A stretch of 52,243 nucleotides of DNA from Barthelona sp. PAP020 (lineage: Eukaryota; Metamonada: BaSk clade), in the NCBI GenBank assembly GCA_040182905.1, contig JARQWU010000006.1, positions 1-52,243 on the forward strand. The letters run 5' to 3'. Numbering within the stretch: the first letter of the stretch is position 1; each line of letters opens with the position of its first letter. A program made the position numbers and the translations under genes. Positions 7,234 to 16,798 of the stretch are shown here, piece after piece. Below the pieces are notes generated by a model that was given only the letters and a program-made list of their open reading frames with translations, made no database searches and was not told the DNA's origin.

Positions 7234-9651
7234 ATGAATTTGAATTCAAGTCTGACTGGGCTAATTTCGAGGATTCGCTCATACGATGGAAATTTACAGG
7301 AGTATTTAAACACTGTACTGTCTGATATTCGTCAGGAGTTGAAAGGTGATTTAAGAAGTAAAACTGACGCCATTGCAAAGCTCACGTATTTGCAAATGTA
7401 TGGTTATGATATGGATTGGGCTGCTTTTGATGTCTTAGAGGTTGCTGCCTCCAGTAGCTTTTCAAACAAGCGTCTTGGTTATTTTGGCATGAGTACGTCG
7501 TATAACGTGGGAACTGATGCTTTGATAATGACTCCTTCTCAATTTAAAAAGGATTTTACCAATCCATCACTCAAGAATCATTCTGTTGCACTGAGTTCTT
7601 TGGCCATCATTGCAAACGATAGCGTTGCCTCGTACTTGCTTGAAGACATCATTGCCCAAGTGCGATCTGCACCAGTTCCCATTCGCCGAAAGGCAATTTT
7701 GACGCTGTATCGTCTTTTGTTGCAATACCCCACCGGTTTATCAACAGCTTTTCCTGCTATTCAGGAGGCCCTTGAACACGAAGATTGTTCCGTTGTTATG
7801 TGTGCTGTGAACGTTATTGCTGAGTTGGTTCAATACAGCCCTGCAAATTACATATCGACTGTTCCTACGCTTTACCGATTGTTGACCGATCCATCAAACC
7901 ACGAAAAGCCCCACATGCTAATCAAGATTCTCAAGATTTTCAAATACATGTTGTCTGTAGAGCCTCGTTTGAAAAAAAAATTGGTTTCTCCATTGATGGA
8001 GCTTTTTTCAGCACCTTTACCTCCAAAGGTCATTTTGGAGGCTGTTAGTGTTGTGGTTGTCGGCATTACTTCATCCAGAACATTGCTTCAAGAATCTTTA
8101 TCCCAGCTACAAAAGTATCTCGAGGGCGATGGCGTTGAAGAAAATGACCATGCAAATCTTCAAGTTATTTGTCTTGATATTTTGGGCGAGCTGGTTCAAG
8201 TCAAGCGTTCGGCTGTTTCACCACATCGCGAGCTTGTTCTTGAATGCCTCCGCTCCGATGACATGCTACTGCGAATGAAGGCCTTGAAAATTATGTCGAA
8301 TCTTGTGTCAAAGAAGAATTGCAAGGATATTGTCATGCGTTTCGTTGATTTGTTGGATGTGGATGCTAATAGTGGCAGTGCTGATCTGAGATCTTCGTTC
8401 ACAACTACTTTGGTTGCAACTATCATCCGCATTCTTACCGAGGAAAATTATGCGAACGTCGATGACTTCTCATGGTTTATCGAGATAATTTTTCATCTCT
8501 GTACCCTTGAGTGCTTCATCCCATTCGATCTCCTTGCTGATACGTTGATTACGACTTCTTTGCGCATTCCATCTTTACGCAACGCCATTGTCATGATATG
8601 TTTGGACATCCTTGACTTTTACATTGCACGCCCTGGTCGTGGCGAGGAACTTGTCAAGGTAGCAAGTTTCATCATCGGTGAATATGCAACAGTTGATTCA
8701 GAAATCATCTCTTTTGACCAGGTCTTCAAGAGTCTTTGCAAGACTATTGAAAAGATGCTTATTTTCTCCCCATTGGTTCAGGCCACACTTGTTCAGGCAT
8801 GGTTTAAGTTGCATGTTCGTCGCCCTGTTTTTGAAAGATCTGATGCTTTTCACCTTTTGAAGAACTACGCCCAATCCACGGATAATGAGGTTCAAGATCG
8901 TGTGTGTGCAGTTTTGCAGCTGATCCCCATGGCCGATCAATTGTCTGGTCTTTTCGAACCTTCCTTAAAGCCAGTAAAAGCCTCCGCTCAATTGAAAGTG
9001 AAGGTTCCTGATGACTTGGATTTGGACTCTTTCATTACAGAAGAAGGTGAGGCTCTTTCTTATGAAGCATTGCCTCATGAATGTGTCGTTTCTTTGTCCA
9101 AAGAGGAACCAACCAGAAGAAAGCCTCGTCATGATTTGCCTGATTGGGAGGATGACGAAGCAGATAAGAAGGCACACAAGAAGAAGCATAGAAGAAGAAA
9201 ACACCACAGCAGCAAACATTCTGAGGTTGAAGACGCTCCTGCTGAAGTCACCAAATCAATTGAAAAACCAGAGAAGGAACCTGTTGTCAAGGAAGCCCCA
9301 AAGAAAAAAGTCAAGGCAAAAGTTGCTTTACATCAATCCGAAAGACTCAAAGGATTGTCCATGAAGATGAACGTCACTGAACCCATGGTTTTGGACGTCG
9401 AGGAGGAAGAAAATGATGAAGCCATTGATGAAACCATCCCTGTTGAAAAGAAGGGAAAACTTACTTTGGGCGACGTCGTTTTGAACGATGAGGATCTCAT
9501 TGATTTCAATCAACAAAAATACGCATCTGGAAAAGTTCAGGGCCAATTGAGTACCTCAAAGACTGAAGAAAAAGTTAAAGTCAAGTCATCAAGTGGCAAG
9601 AAGAAAAAGTCTGGCAAGAAAAGACACAAAAAACCCAAAGATGAAGCTTGA
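7234..9651 (+). CDS. AP-3 adaptor complex delta subunit, short form
   Basis: The protein has 805 residues. Residues about 20-570 are an adaptin N-terminal HEAT solenoid that matches AP-3 delta along its length: the KLTYLQMYGYDMDWAAFDVLEV region, KRLGYFGMS, VNVIAELVQ and LIKILKIFKYM near the usual places. From about 625 a hinge follows with a DLPDWEDDE block, a strongly basic KKAHKKKHRRRKHH stretch, and Lys/Glu-rich sequence to the end. The AP-3 delta subunit forms a large core of the complex that sorts cargo from endosomes to lysosome-related compartments. Animal AP3D1 is about 1150 residues, so the C-terminal ear is missing or very short here. Codon use is less AT-biased than in many neighbours, which suggests high expression. 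The next gene starts 71 bp downstream. Confidence 0.93.
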   Translation: MNLNSSLTGLISRIRSYDGNLQEYLNTVLSDIRQELKGDLRSKTDAIAKLTYLQMYGYDMDWAAFDVLEVAASSSFSNKRLGYFGMSTSYNVGTDALIMTPSQFKKDFTNPSLKNHSVALSSLAIIANDSVASYLLEDIIAQVRSAPVPIRRKAILTLYRLLLQYPTGLSTAFPAIQEALEHEDCSVVMCAVNVIAELVQYSPANYISTVPTLYRLLTDPSNHEKPHMLIKILKIFKYMLSVEPRLKKKLVSPLMELFSAPLPPKVILEAVSVVVVGITSSRTLLQESLSQLQKYLEGDGVEENDHANLQVICLDILGELVQVKRSAVSPHRELVLECLRSDDMLLRMKALKIMSNLVSKKNCKDIVMRFVDLLDVDANSGSADLRSSFTTTLVATIIRILTEENYANVDDFSWFIEIIFHLCTLECFIPFDLLADTLITTSLRIPSLRNAIVMICLDILDFYIARPGRGEELVKVASFIIGEYATVDSEIISFDQVFKSLCKTIEKMLIFSPLVQATLVQAWFKLHVRRPVFERSDAFHLLKNYAQSTDNEVQDRVCAVLQLIPMADQLSGLFEPSLKPVKASAQLKVKVPDDLDLDSFITEEGEALSYEALPHECVVSLSKEEPTRRKPRHDLPDWEDDEADKKAHKKKHRRRKHHSSKHSEVEDAPAEVTKSIEKPEKEPVVKEAPKKKVKAKVALHQSERLKGLSMKMNVTEPMVLDVEEEENDEAIDETIPVEKKGKLTLGDVVLNDEDLIDFNQQKYASGKVQGQLSTSKTEEKVKVKSSSGKKKKSGKKRHKKPKDEA

Positions 9652-9722
9652 GTCCTCATGCAATTTTGTAAACAACAGTGAATTTCTTTTTTCCTCTTTA
9701 ACCGTGAATGTGACATTTTTTG

Positions 9723-10613
9723 ATGCGATCTTTCAACTTAAACAATGATGAATCTTCTTTAGTTATATATATTGATAAGGAATTCATTTTTGAATATGAT
9801 TTTAATTTTGTAATAATTTCAAATTCCAATGAATGTTTTAAATCCACCATTGATTTTGATAAATTATCAATAATAGAACCATTCAATACCATTCTAAATG
9901 TATTGCAATCATTTGATAATGAAGAAACAAATAATTCTTTTAATTTGCTTGATAATCAGTTCACTTTGACCTTTGAAATTGATACAGATGTATTTTATCC
10001 TTTGGTTTTTGAACTTTTTACTGTTGTTGAAGAAGAAAAAAATAGTATTGCTTTTAATCTTCTATTGCATTTTACAAAAGAAAACAATAATTTAAACAAA
10101 AGGGTTGGAAATTTAACGTCGGAAATTGATGAAATTTCAGTGATAAACATTGAATTACAGAAAAAGATAGTGCCTTTGGCAGATTATCGTAAACAATTTG
10201 AAGATTCAGTGTTATTGAAATGTTGTGCTTTATTGAATTCAAAGAAAGCCAGGATAATGCATTTAGAGAATGAATTGGAAAAATTAAAAGTTGACAGTGC
10301 TGGACATTATCAAAGAGACGCTGTTAAAGATGAAAATTTTGAAAATGTCAAAAATGTCTCATATGATTATGATGATGAAGAAACTGAAGATGAAGAAGAA
10401 GAAGAAGAAGAAGAAGAAGAAGATATATTTACTAAAATCTCAACCTCACATGAAAAATTGACCTCTCCAACACCCTCAGAAAATAAAAAAGCTCCCAAAA
10501 TTTCCCCTATGAAATGTTCAAATGAAGTTCAAATTGAAGCTAACACAGATGTAAACATGATGTTATCCAAAAGAAAAAGAAAAACCAAGAGAAATCGCAA
10601 TTCCAATTTATAA
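9723..10613 (+). CDS. XRCC4-like non-homologous end-joining factor
   Basis: The protein has 296 residues from the ATG at 9723; the codon before it is TTG. Residues 1-125 are beta-rich, consistent with the globular XRCC4 head. A helical stalk runs from about 115 to 195 and contains LLNSKKARIMHLENELEKL, which matches the XRCC4 stalk signature of the type LVLNEKKTKIRSLHNKL. The tail has an uninterrupted poly-Glu run and ends in a basic cluster (KRKRKTKRNR) that could be a nuclear localisation signal. XRCC4 binds DNA ligase IV and bridges broken ends. The architecture is shared with XLF, PAXX, SAS-6 and CCDC61, so those remain alternatives; the stalk motif favours XRCC4. The gene ends 62 bp from the convergent prefoldin gene. 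Confidence 0.7.
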   Translation: MRSFNLNNDESSLVIYIDKEFIFEYDFNFVIISNSNECFKSTIDFDKLSIIEPFNTILNVLQSFDNEETNNSFNLLDNQFTLTFEIDTDVFYPLVFELFTVVEEEKNSIAFNLLLHFTKENNNLNKRVGNLTSEIDEISVINIELQKKIVPLADYRKQFEDSVLLKCCALLNSKKARIMHLENELEKLKVDSAGHYQRDAVKDENFENVKNVSYDYDDEETEDEEEEEEEEEEDIFTKISTSHEKLTSPTPSENKKAPKISPMKCSNEVQIEANTDVNMMLSKRKRKTKRNRNSNL

Positions 10614-10675
10614 ATATGAAATTTTTTGTTTTACATGAAAAAAAAAAAGAGAGCGAAACCATTAAATCCGAAACA

Positions 10676-11053
10676 TTAATTTTCTGCATTTTGTTGAACT
10701 CTTTGCAAATGGTCTTCAAGATCAGCTTTCTTTTTAAGATATTGAGCTTCTAAATTTTGTTTTCTCTTCATCAGATTTTCAAAGTCCTTTCCATTATTGA
10801 CAATAACATCTTCCAATTTTTGTTTGCAGTCTTTCATATTATCAATCACATACAATTTTCCAATAGGATGATATACAGTACGAGTGTCTTCAAGATCACC
10901 AACTTGTTGTAAAACTAAATCAGCCTTTTTGGCTTCAAATTGTTTTTTTCTAATGGTATATTGATTTTTTGTAATTTCTGCAGCAACTTCGTTAACTTCT
11001 TTAATTAATCTTTCTGATTCCTGTTGTTCAGGTGTTAATTTTTGATCAGACAT
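10676..11053 (-). CDS. Beta-type prefoldin subunit, probably subunit 1
   Basis: The protein has 125 residues, the usual prefoldin beta size. Two long helices (about 8-50 and 80-122) flank a short beta-hairpin region at 58-72 (RTVYHPIGKLYVID). That region resembles subunit 1 (TRMYEGVGRMFIL) more than subunit 2, which has a Gly-Gly turn. Prefoldin is a jellyfish-shaped hexamer that passes nascent actin and tubulin to the CCT chaperonin. The gene is divergent from the OLA1 gene with a 107-bp gap full of A and T runs. Subunit assignment is less sure than the family. Confidence 0.75.
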   Translation of the reverse strand: MSDQKLTPEQQESERLIKEVNEVAAEITKNQYTIRKKQFEAKKADLVLQQVGDLEDTRTVYHPIGKLYVIDNMKDCKQKLEDVIVNNGKDFENLMKRKQNLEAQYLKKKADLEDHLQRVQQNAEN

Positions 11054-11160
11054 TGAAAAAAAAAATTATAAAAAAAAAAAAATTTCTTTTCAACAAAAAT
11101 TTATCATTCTTTATTTAAAGTCATTTGTTTCTGTTCATTTCAAGAATTTTATTTGAAAAA

Positions 11161-12330
11161 ATGCCAGCCAAAAAAAAAGACTCTGTTAGTGTAAGACCTA
11201 CATTGGGTAGGTTTAAAAATTCTCTTAGTTTGGGAATTGTTGGTTATCCTAACGTTGGAAAATCTACATTTTTCAATTTATTGACAAAACAAAACGTTCC
11301 AGCGGAAAATTACGAGTTTTGTACCCGTGATCCCAATCAAGCCTCTGCAATTATTGATGATCCTAGATTTGATTATTTGGTTGAATTATTCAAACCTAAA
11401 TCTAAAGTTCCTGCCCGTTTGGAAGTTTGGGATATTGCTGGTTTGATTCGTGGTGCATCTGAAGGTAGAGGATTAGGAAATCAATTTCTTTCACATATTA
11501 GAGCTGTTGATGGTATTTTTCATATGGTAAGAGTATTTTCTGATATTGATGTTGTTCATTCGGAAGGAGAAGTTGATCCTGTTCGTGACATGCAAGTTAT
11601 TACCGATGAATTGATGGCCAAAGATCTTAGTATGGTTTTAAATCATTTAGAAGGATTGACTCGTAAGATTAAAGCAAAAGAAAATAAAGATATTCAACAA
11701 GAATATAATACTCTAATGAAAGCAAAGGAATATTTGGAAGACAAAAAGCAAATACGTTTTTGTGATTGGGAAGATGAAGATATTCCTATCTTAAATCAAC
11801 ATATGTTATTAACAGCTAAACCTGTGATTTATCTTCTTAATATGAGTACTCGCGATCTTTTAAGAAAGAAAAATAAACATTTAAAGAGGATTGCACAGTG
11901 GGTTGCAGAAAACGGTGGTGAAAGGATTATTCCTTGGTCTGCTTCTTATGAACAAGAATTGGATAATTTACAGGATATGGCTGCTCAAAGAATTGAAGAA
12001 ACAGGTACAAATTCAGCATTAAATTCAATTGTTGAAAGTGGTTACAACACCATTGGTTTAATTCATTACTTTACTGCTGGAACTGATGAAGTTAAAGCTT
12101 GGACTATCAAAAATGGCTACACTGCACCACAAGCAGCTGGTGTTATTCATACTGATTTTGAGAAAGGTTTCATTTGTGCAGATGTGATGAAGTTTGATGA
12201 TTTGAAAGAACTTGGTTCAGAAAGAGCGGTTAAATCAGCAGGTAAGATGTCTCAACAAGGTAGAAACTATATTGTTGAAGATGGTGATATTTGTCATTTC
12301 AAATTCAATGTTTCTAAGTCTAAAAAGTGA
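11161..12330 (+). CDS. OLA1: Obg-like ATPase 1 (OLA1/YchF family)
   Basis: The protein has 389 residues from ATG 11161 (MPAKKKDS); a non-ATG frame extends further upstream. The G1 motif is GYPNVGKST, G3 is DIAGL, and the G4 position reads NMS instead of NKxD. That change is the hallmark of the YchF/OLA1 family and shifts preference from GTP to ATP. A coiled-coil insertion (about 165-215) and a C-terminal TGS domain (YFTAGTDEVKAWTI, then AAGVIHTDFEKGFI) complete the family layout. Human OLA1 has 396 residues. It acts in the cytosol at ribosomes and in stress responses. It is very well conserved and lacks introns here. Confidence 0.97.
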   Translation: MPAKKKDSVSVRPTLGRFKNSLSLGIVGYPNVGKSTFFNLLTKQNVPAENYEFCTRDPNQASAIIDDPRFDYLVELFKPKSKVPARLEVWDIAGLIRGASEGRGLGNQFLSHIRAVDGIFHMVRVFSDIDVVHSEGEVDPVRDMQVITDELMAKDLSMVLNHLEGLTRKIKAKENKDIQQEYNTLMKAKEYLEDKKQIRFCDWEDEDIPILNQHMLLTAKPVIYLLNMSTRDLLRKKNKHLKRIAQWVAENGGERIIPWSASYEQELDNLQDMAAQRIEETGTNSALNSIVESGYNTIGLIHYFTAGTDEVKAWTIKNGYTAPQAAGVIHTDFEKGFICADVMKFDDLKELGSERAVKSAGKMSQQGRNYIVEDGDICHFKFNVSKSKK

Positions 12331-12678
12331 ATGAATTAGTATTGTTGAACTTTTTCACCATTTTTTCGGTTTAAAACCTCCAATAAATTTTTGGCTTTTG
12401 ATTATTTTTCTGTGTGTTCAAAAATTTTGAAAAATGGTTCATCACTCTTTCAATATTTTGCCGAGAGTTTTGGAGTGGATTGAAGCATTTTGAAACTAGA
12501 AGACTCTGATCTCAACCTCTTTCCTTTCGGGATTTTTCTTTTCCGTACCTTTCATGAAAGAGAAATGTGATTGTACTGCAAATAAATTAGTTGATTGAAC
12601 ATTTTAAAAAATAAAAGAAATTTGTCAAAATAAACAATTCATTTATTCATTTTACTTCAATTGTGCTGAAGTCTATAT
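12331..12678. other. Convergent 3' intergenic region
   Basis: This stretch lies between the 3' ends of OLA1 and the MFS gene. It is AT-rich, with a slightly more GC-rich patch near 12490-12570. No open frame or convincing RNA was recognised. Confidence 0.5.
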
Positions 12679-14361
12679 TTACTCTTCTTTCATTTCATTT
12701 TTGGTATCATTTGTCTCAACAGTTGAATATTTATTTTCACTGGGGTCTTGATTCATAACAGTTTTGTTGTCATTTTTGCTTTTGCTTTTTTTAACAATCT
12801 CTTCACTTAGACCCAACTCTTTGCTACCTTTATGGAAGAAACCTAAGATGACTGGAATCAATAAAACAATACCGTTCAATACTAAGCCATATTGGAATTT
12901 TAAAAATACACCAACAATAACTTCACTGAAAGGTTGCATACCTGCAGTGCACAAATGTATAAGATTCATTGTTTTTCCCAGATTTTTAGCTTCAGTTGTG
13001 AATTGTACCCATGTGACAAAATTAATGAAGAATATTCCATCTAAAACACCAGAAATTGCACATAAAATAAGACAAATCCACCATTTTTCAAGGAGAAATA
13101 CAAAAATGCTTGTAGAAACAGCTGCAACAAAAGTATCAATCATTAAAATTTTTGCCAAATGAGGTTTTTTAATCTGTGGAAGTGCAGTTGTGACCAAAGA
13201 TCCAAGAAAAGCAGCACCTCCATATCCAGCAACAATATAAGGATATGCTTTTGTTGATTTCCAAACATTTTTTGCATAATAAGGAATAGCTACATGTATC
13301 AAACCCAAGAAACAGAATCCGAAAAATGCAAAAGATATAAAGACAAACTGCAAAGGTTCGTTGTTTTGAAGAATTAAAAATTGATCTTTTAGACGGTCCC
13401 AAAGTGTCATCAAACGTTTATCAGAATTATCAGAAGTTTCCTGATCATTTCTTTCCTCAAGATTATCAGATTCTGCAACATCATTTGATTCACAGTTTTC
13501 CTCAGCATTCATGTCAGGACTGACACTGGAACTTAAAGTGGTGATAGGATTAACAATCATTTCTTCCATCTCCATGTTGGAAACGTCCACTTCAATCTCA
13601 TCAGAGCAAATAAAATCTTTGTTATCAACAGCTTCTTCATTGTTTTCTTCATCCTTCTTTTCTCTTTCAAAATCTTCTTTCAGTTCATTTATTTGTTTTT
13701 CGCTCAAAATTTTTACTACAACAAATGAAACAGTTGAAATTAAAAACGTAATCGCATCTAAAACGAAACAAAGGATAAGAACATTGTAATCTTTGGATTG
13801 AGGATCATCTTCTTGTCCCAATATTATTGAACCCAAAAGAGGTCCAACCAAAACAGCTAAGTGCATAACAGTATTGATAATTGCATTTGCAACATTATAA
13901 TTTGCTGGTGTACTTATAAATGGAACAATACTAGTGATGCTTGGCAAATATATGGCAGACATAATACCATAAATAAAAGTATAAACGCATAATAAAGGTA
14001 TGGTGATAGCTTTTTTGTATAGCAAAATAACCAAAATAGACGTTAAAAGGAATCGACTAAAACTGGAAATGAAAATTATTTTTTTTGGACCAGTTTCATC
14101 TGCAATACTACCACCAATAAGCATCATCAGCAAACGTGGAAATGATAAAAATGACAAAACTAGACTCAACGCCAAAGAATCATTGAACAATTTCAAAACC
14201 AACAACGGTAAAGCTAACAACGATAACATATCTCCAACAGAAGAAAATGTCTCGCTGATTAAAACCAATGAAAAATTGAAATTCCACAGTGAACTATATT
14301 CTTCTTTGAAATTATCTTTTGTTTCACCACTTTGATTCTTTGAATCAATGTTTTCTGTCAT
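12679..14361 (-). CDS. Major facilitator superfamily transporter (bacterial MFS_3-like)
   Basis: The protein has 560 residues with about 12 hydrophobic segments: six before residue ~215, six from ~335 to ~520. A long acidic cytosolic loop (about 220-325) lies between the halves, and the N- and C-terminal tails are charged. The first half (SETFSSVGDMLSLLALPLL, then GGSIADETGPKKIIF) resembles bacterial efflux carriers of the MFS_3/EntS type, including a loop 2-3 variant of GxxxDxxGxKxxI. The substrate is unknown; this family exports siderophores and drugs in bacteria. The bacterial resemblance raises the possibility of lateral transfer, but codon use and base composition match the neighbourhood, so any transfer would be old. 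Confidence 0.75.
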   Translation of the reverse strand: MTENIDSKNQSGETKDNFKEEYSSLWNFNFSLVLISETFSSVGDMLSLLALPLLVLKLFNDSLALSLVLSFLSFPRLLMMLIGGSIADETGPKKIIFISSFSRFLLTSILVILLYKKAITIPLLCVYTFIYGIMSAIYLPSITSIVPFISTPANYNVANAIINTVMHLAVLVGPLLGSIILGQEDDPQSKDYNVLILCFVLDAITFLISTVSFVVVKILSEKQINELKEDFEREKKDEENNEEAVDNKDFICSDEIEVDVSNMEMEEMIVNPITTLSSSVSPDMNAEENCESNDVAESDNLEERNDQETSDNSDKRLMTLWDRLKDQFLILQNNEPLQFVFISFAFFGFCFLGLIHVAIPYYAKNVWKSTKAYPYIVAGYGGAAFLGSLVTTALPQIKKPHLAKILMIDTFVAAVSTSIFVFLLEKWWICLILCAISGVLDGIFFINFVTWVQFTTEAKNLGKTMNLIHLCTAGMQPFSEVIVGVFLKFQYGLVLNGIVLLIPVILGFFHKGSKELGLSEEIVKKSKSKNDNKTVMNQDPSENKYSTVETNDTKNEMKEE

Positions 14362-14770
14362 TCAAATTTTCAAAAACAAAAAAAGCAAATGAGGCCTTTT
14401 CCCTTGGAATGGATGCAAGTTCCTAAAAAATCTATATTCGATTTTTTTTTTGTCGATTCTTCGAGTTGCTAGAACAAAACAGTTCCATCATTTCTCATAT
14501 TTTGTAAATAAATATCTCTTTTTAAATAATAATTTGATCATTTCGACTTATAAAAAAAAATCATTTTAACATAATCTTCTACCAGATTCAAAAGGAAGGC
14601 AATTATCGATTTATTTCATTTATTAAACAAACAAATATAAAATATTCCTTCTAAATTGATGAAAAATTTGCCATTTTACCAAATTTTGTTTTGTTAAAGT
14701 TTGATTTATGAGAAAATTATGATTGAAAGCGAATTCCAATAAAGAAATTCTTAAACAAAAATTACTTTTG
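14362..14770. other. AT-rich intergenic stretch
   Basis: This is the 5' flank of the MFS gene up to the possible structured RNA. No open frame or repeat was recognised. Confidence 0.5.
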
Positions 14771-14920
14771 CTAGCCTTGACGTATAATCAAGGTAGAATA
14801 AGGGCACGATCACATCGTAAGTGCAATGATGGAGTACCCCTACTAATTATCCGCGAAAATATCGACCGGGATAAAACAAAAAAGGTAAGTAAGGAAAAAT
14901 TTTTTTTGTGAATTTTTTTG
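14771..14920 (+). ncRNA. Candidate structured non-coding RNA
   Basis: This is an island of more balanced composition in very AT-rich DNA, with four small inverted repeats in about 100 bp. These are CCTTGA/TCAAGG (14775-14793), GCACGAT..ATCGT..GTGC (14804-14824), AGTA-CCCC-TACT (14833-14844) and TTATCC/GGATAA (14847-14874). AATTTTTTTTG at 14899-14908 resembles an Sm-binding site, and AAAACAAAA after the last hairpin could be read as an ACA box. A 62-codon frame crosses it but resembles no protein. It could be a snRNA or a small nucleolar RNA. I could not match it to U1, U2, U4, U5 or U6 by eye, and chance pairing is possible. Confidence 0.35.
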
Positions 14921-15030
14921 AAAGTTTTTGAATTTTTTTTTTTTTTTGGTTTTCAAAACAGTTCTTTGTTTTTTTGAAAATCTTGGAGACACAAAAGAAA
15001 AATTGACAATAAATAAAACTTTTACGAAAA

Positions 15031-16539
15031 TTACAATGGAGGAAGCAACTTTTGAATTGGTGGGTATTTTTTCTCTGTGTCTCTTTTCATATCAAGAGTT
15101 TCCACAGTTTTTTTGATGAATTTTTCAATAAACCCAAAGTTTTTCTTATTTGTGTGATTGTGATTTGAAGATGAAGAACTGACAGAATTTTGAGAAATGC
15201 TTTGTTGTTTGTTTGTTTTGTGCAAATTTTTGATGTTCTTTGTTTTAACAATGGGGTCATTCAAAAGATTTTCCGCAACAGGCTCTTTTTTCAAAATATT
15301 TTGTGAATCAATTTTGGTTAGATTTTCTTTTTTTGAATGGCTTGTCTTTGGGGATTTGGACACTTTTTCAATTATTTCGTTTTGAACAATAAGTTGTGGA
15401 AATTTTGACTTTGTGCCAGCGTTTATAAACACAGATGACGTTTTATCCAACAATTGATTTCGTTCAATCATTTGTTCACCATATACCTCAATATCTATCT
15501 CCAAATCTTCAAGAGTTTGCTCACTAATTGGTGGAAGTAAAATGAAATGAAATTGAGGAGTTTGTTCTTCATCTTCCTTGGAACTATTAACTGTATGTGC
15601 AAATTCTTCAATTGCAAACAATTGGTCATATTCTTCCCAATAACAAATTCCCTTTCTGAATGATTTGGTAAAACAAACTTCACTAATATCAGATGGCAAA
15701 CTGCCAAATCTTAATAAAGACAGTTTTGTTGGTTGATACTTGTATAACGCTGCAATACAGTCAATGTCATTCTGTCTATCACTGATTCTTTTCTTAAATA
15801 CCACAACAATTTGATTATGCAACAAGTCAACCATCATTATTTCATCTCCCAAAATATCAATTTTCATTGAGTAGATTTGATTGTTACTAACAGAAAGGTA
15901 ATAAAATCTGCGTTCATTAAATATCAGTAGATTATTGTCTTTCAACAAGACCATACCTTCAATCAAATCATCATTGGGTAAATTTATCTGTTGTGCTTTG
16001 GATATTTGCGTGCCATCAATAGTAACTATTCGTTTAAAAAGCAACCCATTTTCAATGCTAAAGAACAGATTTTCAGAGTATTTACCAACATTATTGGTTC
16101 TTTCAATTGTAATAATATTGATGTCTTTTGGATTTTCCAACATTTTTTTCTGAATAACATCAAGTTTTTCATCATTAAGAAAAATCATGTTTCCATCACA
16201 AAAAATCACACAAAGGAAGGTTGATTGTGGGGAAAATAATAACTTTAACACAGATGCATTAGTAATTTTCGACAGGCTGACTGAATGTACCAAAGGAAAA
16301 ATAAAACTTTCCAAATCTTCCTCAATCACGAATAATAATTTATTAATCGTTAGAACAGCTAAATATCCATCTTGACAAATCGAAATTCTAATAATATTAT
16401 TGGGAAAAGCTGCAATCAAGTATATTTGTTCATCGTCTTTATTTTTTCCAAATACTATTGCAAAGAGATTATTATCTTTGAAACAATACATACATCGATT
16501 ATTATTCGGTGATAATAATATTCTTTGATTGAAGAACAT
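15031..16539 (-). CDS. Uncharacterised protein, possibly a beta-propeller, with disordered basic C-terminus
   Basis: The protein has 502 residues. Residues 1-370 show repeated short beta-type stretches (IYLIAAFPNNIIRISI, YLAVLTINKLLFVI, FLCVIFCDGNMIFL), spaced as in a WD40 or similar propeller but without GH-WD signatures. Residues about 370-502 are Lys/Ser/Asn-rich and likely disordered, with a Ser run and a final PPIQKLLPPL. I do not recognise the family. Nucleoporins and vesicle-coat proteins can look like this, but nothing specific supports either. There is no signal peptide or membrane segment. Confidence 0.6.
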   Translation of the reverse strand: MFFNQRILLSPNNNRCMYCFKDNNLFAIVFGKNKDDEQIYLIAAFPNNIIRISICQDGYLAVLTINKLLFVIEEDLESFIFPLVHSVSLSKITNASVLKLLFSPQSTFLCVIFCDGNMIFLNDEKLDVIQKKMLENPKDINIITIERTNNVGKYSENLFFSIENGLLFKRIVTIDGTQISKAQQINLPNDDLIEGMVLLKDNNLLIFNERRFYYLSVSNNQIYSMKIDILGDEIMMVDLLHNQIVVVFKKRISDRQNDIDCIAALYKYQPTKLSLLRFGSLPSDISEVCFTKSFRKGICYWEEYDQLFAIEEFAHTVNSSKEDEEQTPQFHFILLPPISEQTLEDLEIDIEVYGEQMIERNQLLDKTSSVFINAGTKSKFPQLIVQNEIIEKVSKSPKTSHSKKENLTKIDSQNILKKEPVAENLLNDPIVKTKNIKNLHKTNKQQSISQNSVSSSSSNHNHTNKKNFGFIEKFIKKTVETLDMKRDTEKKYPPIQKLLPPL

Positions 16540-16798
16540 GTCACATGAAAAAAAACAACAAGATTATGCATAAAAGCAAAAAATGGTTTTGTTTTTCGCA
16601 TGATTCTTGTATTCTTTGTAAATTAATCACATCTTATTCCAAATCAAGGAAGGAATATTTATATGGTTTTTTGAAAAAAAAAAATGATCTTGTCTATTTA
16701 CAAAAAAGCAGCTTATTTTAAATATAAACTTGAAAACATTGTACAAATTTCAATGAAAGGAAAAAAAACATAAAAAAAACACCCAACAAAAACTTTTT

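Noticed and set aside
8048-9364. Open frames of 60-117 codons on both strands inside the AP-3 delta gene
   Set aside because: They are shadows of a strongly conserved coding frame.
14723-14911. 62-codon open frame as a small protein gene
   Set aside because: The first codon is not ATG, the translation matches nothing, and hairpins explain the region at least as well.
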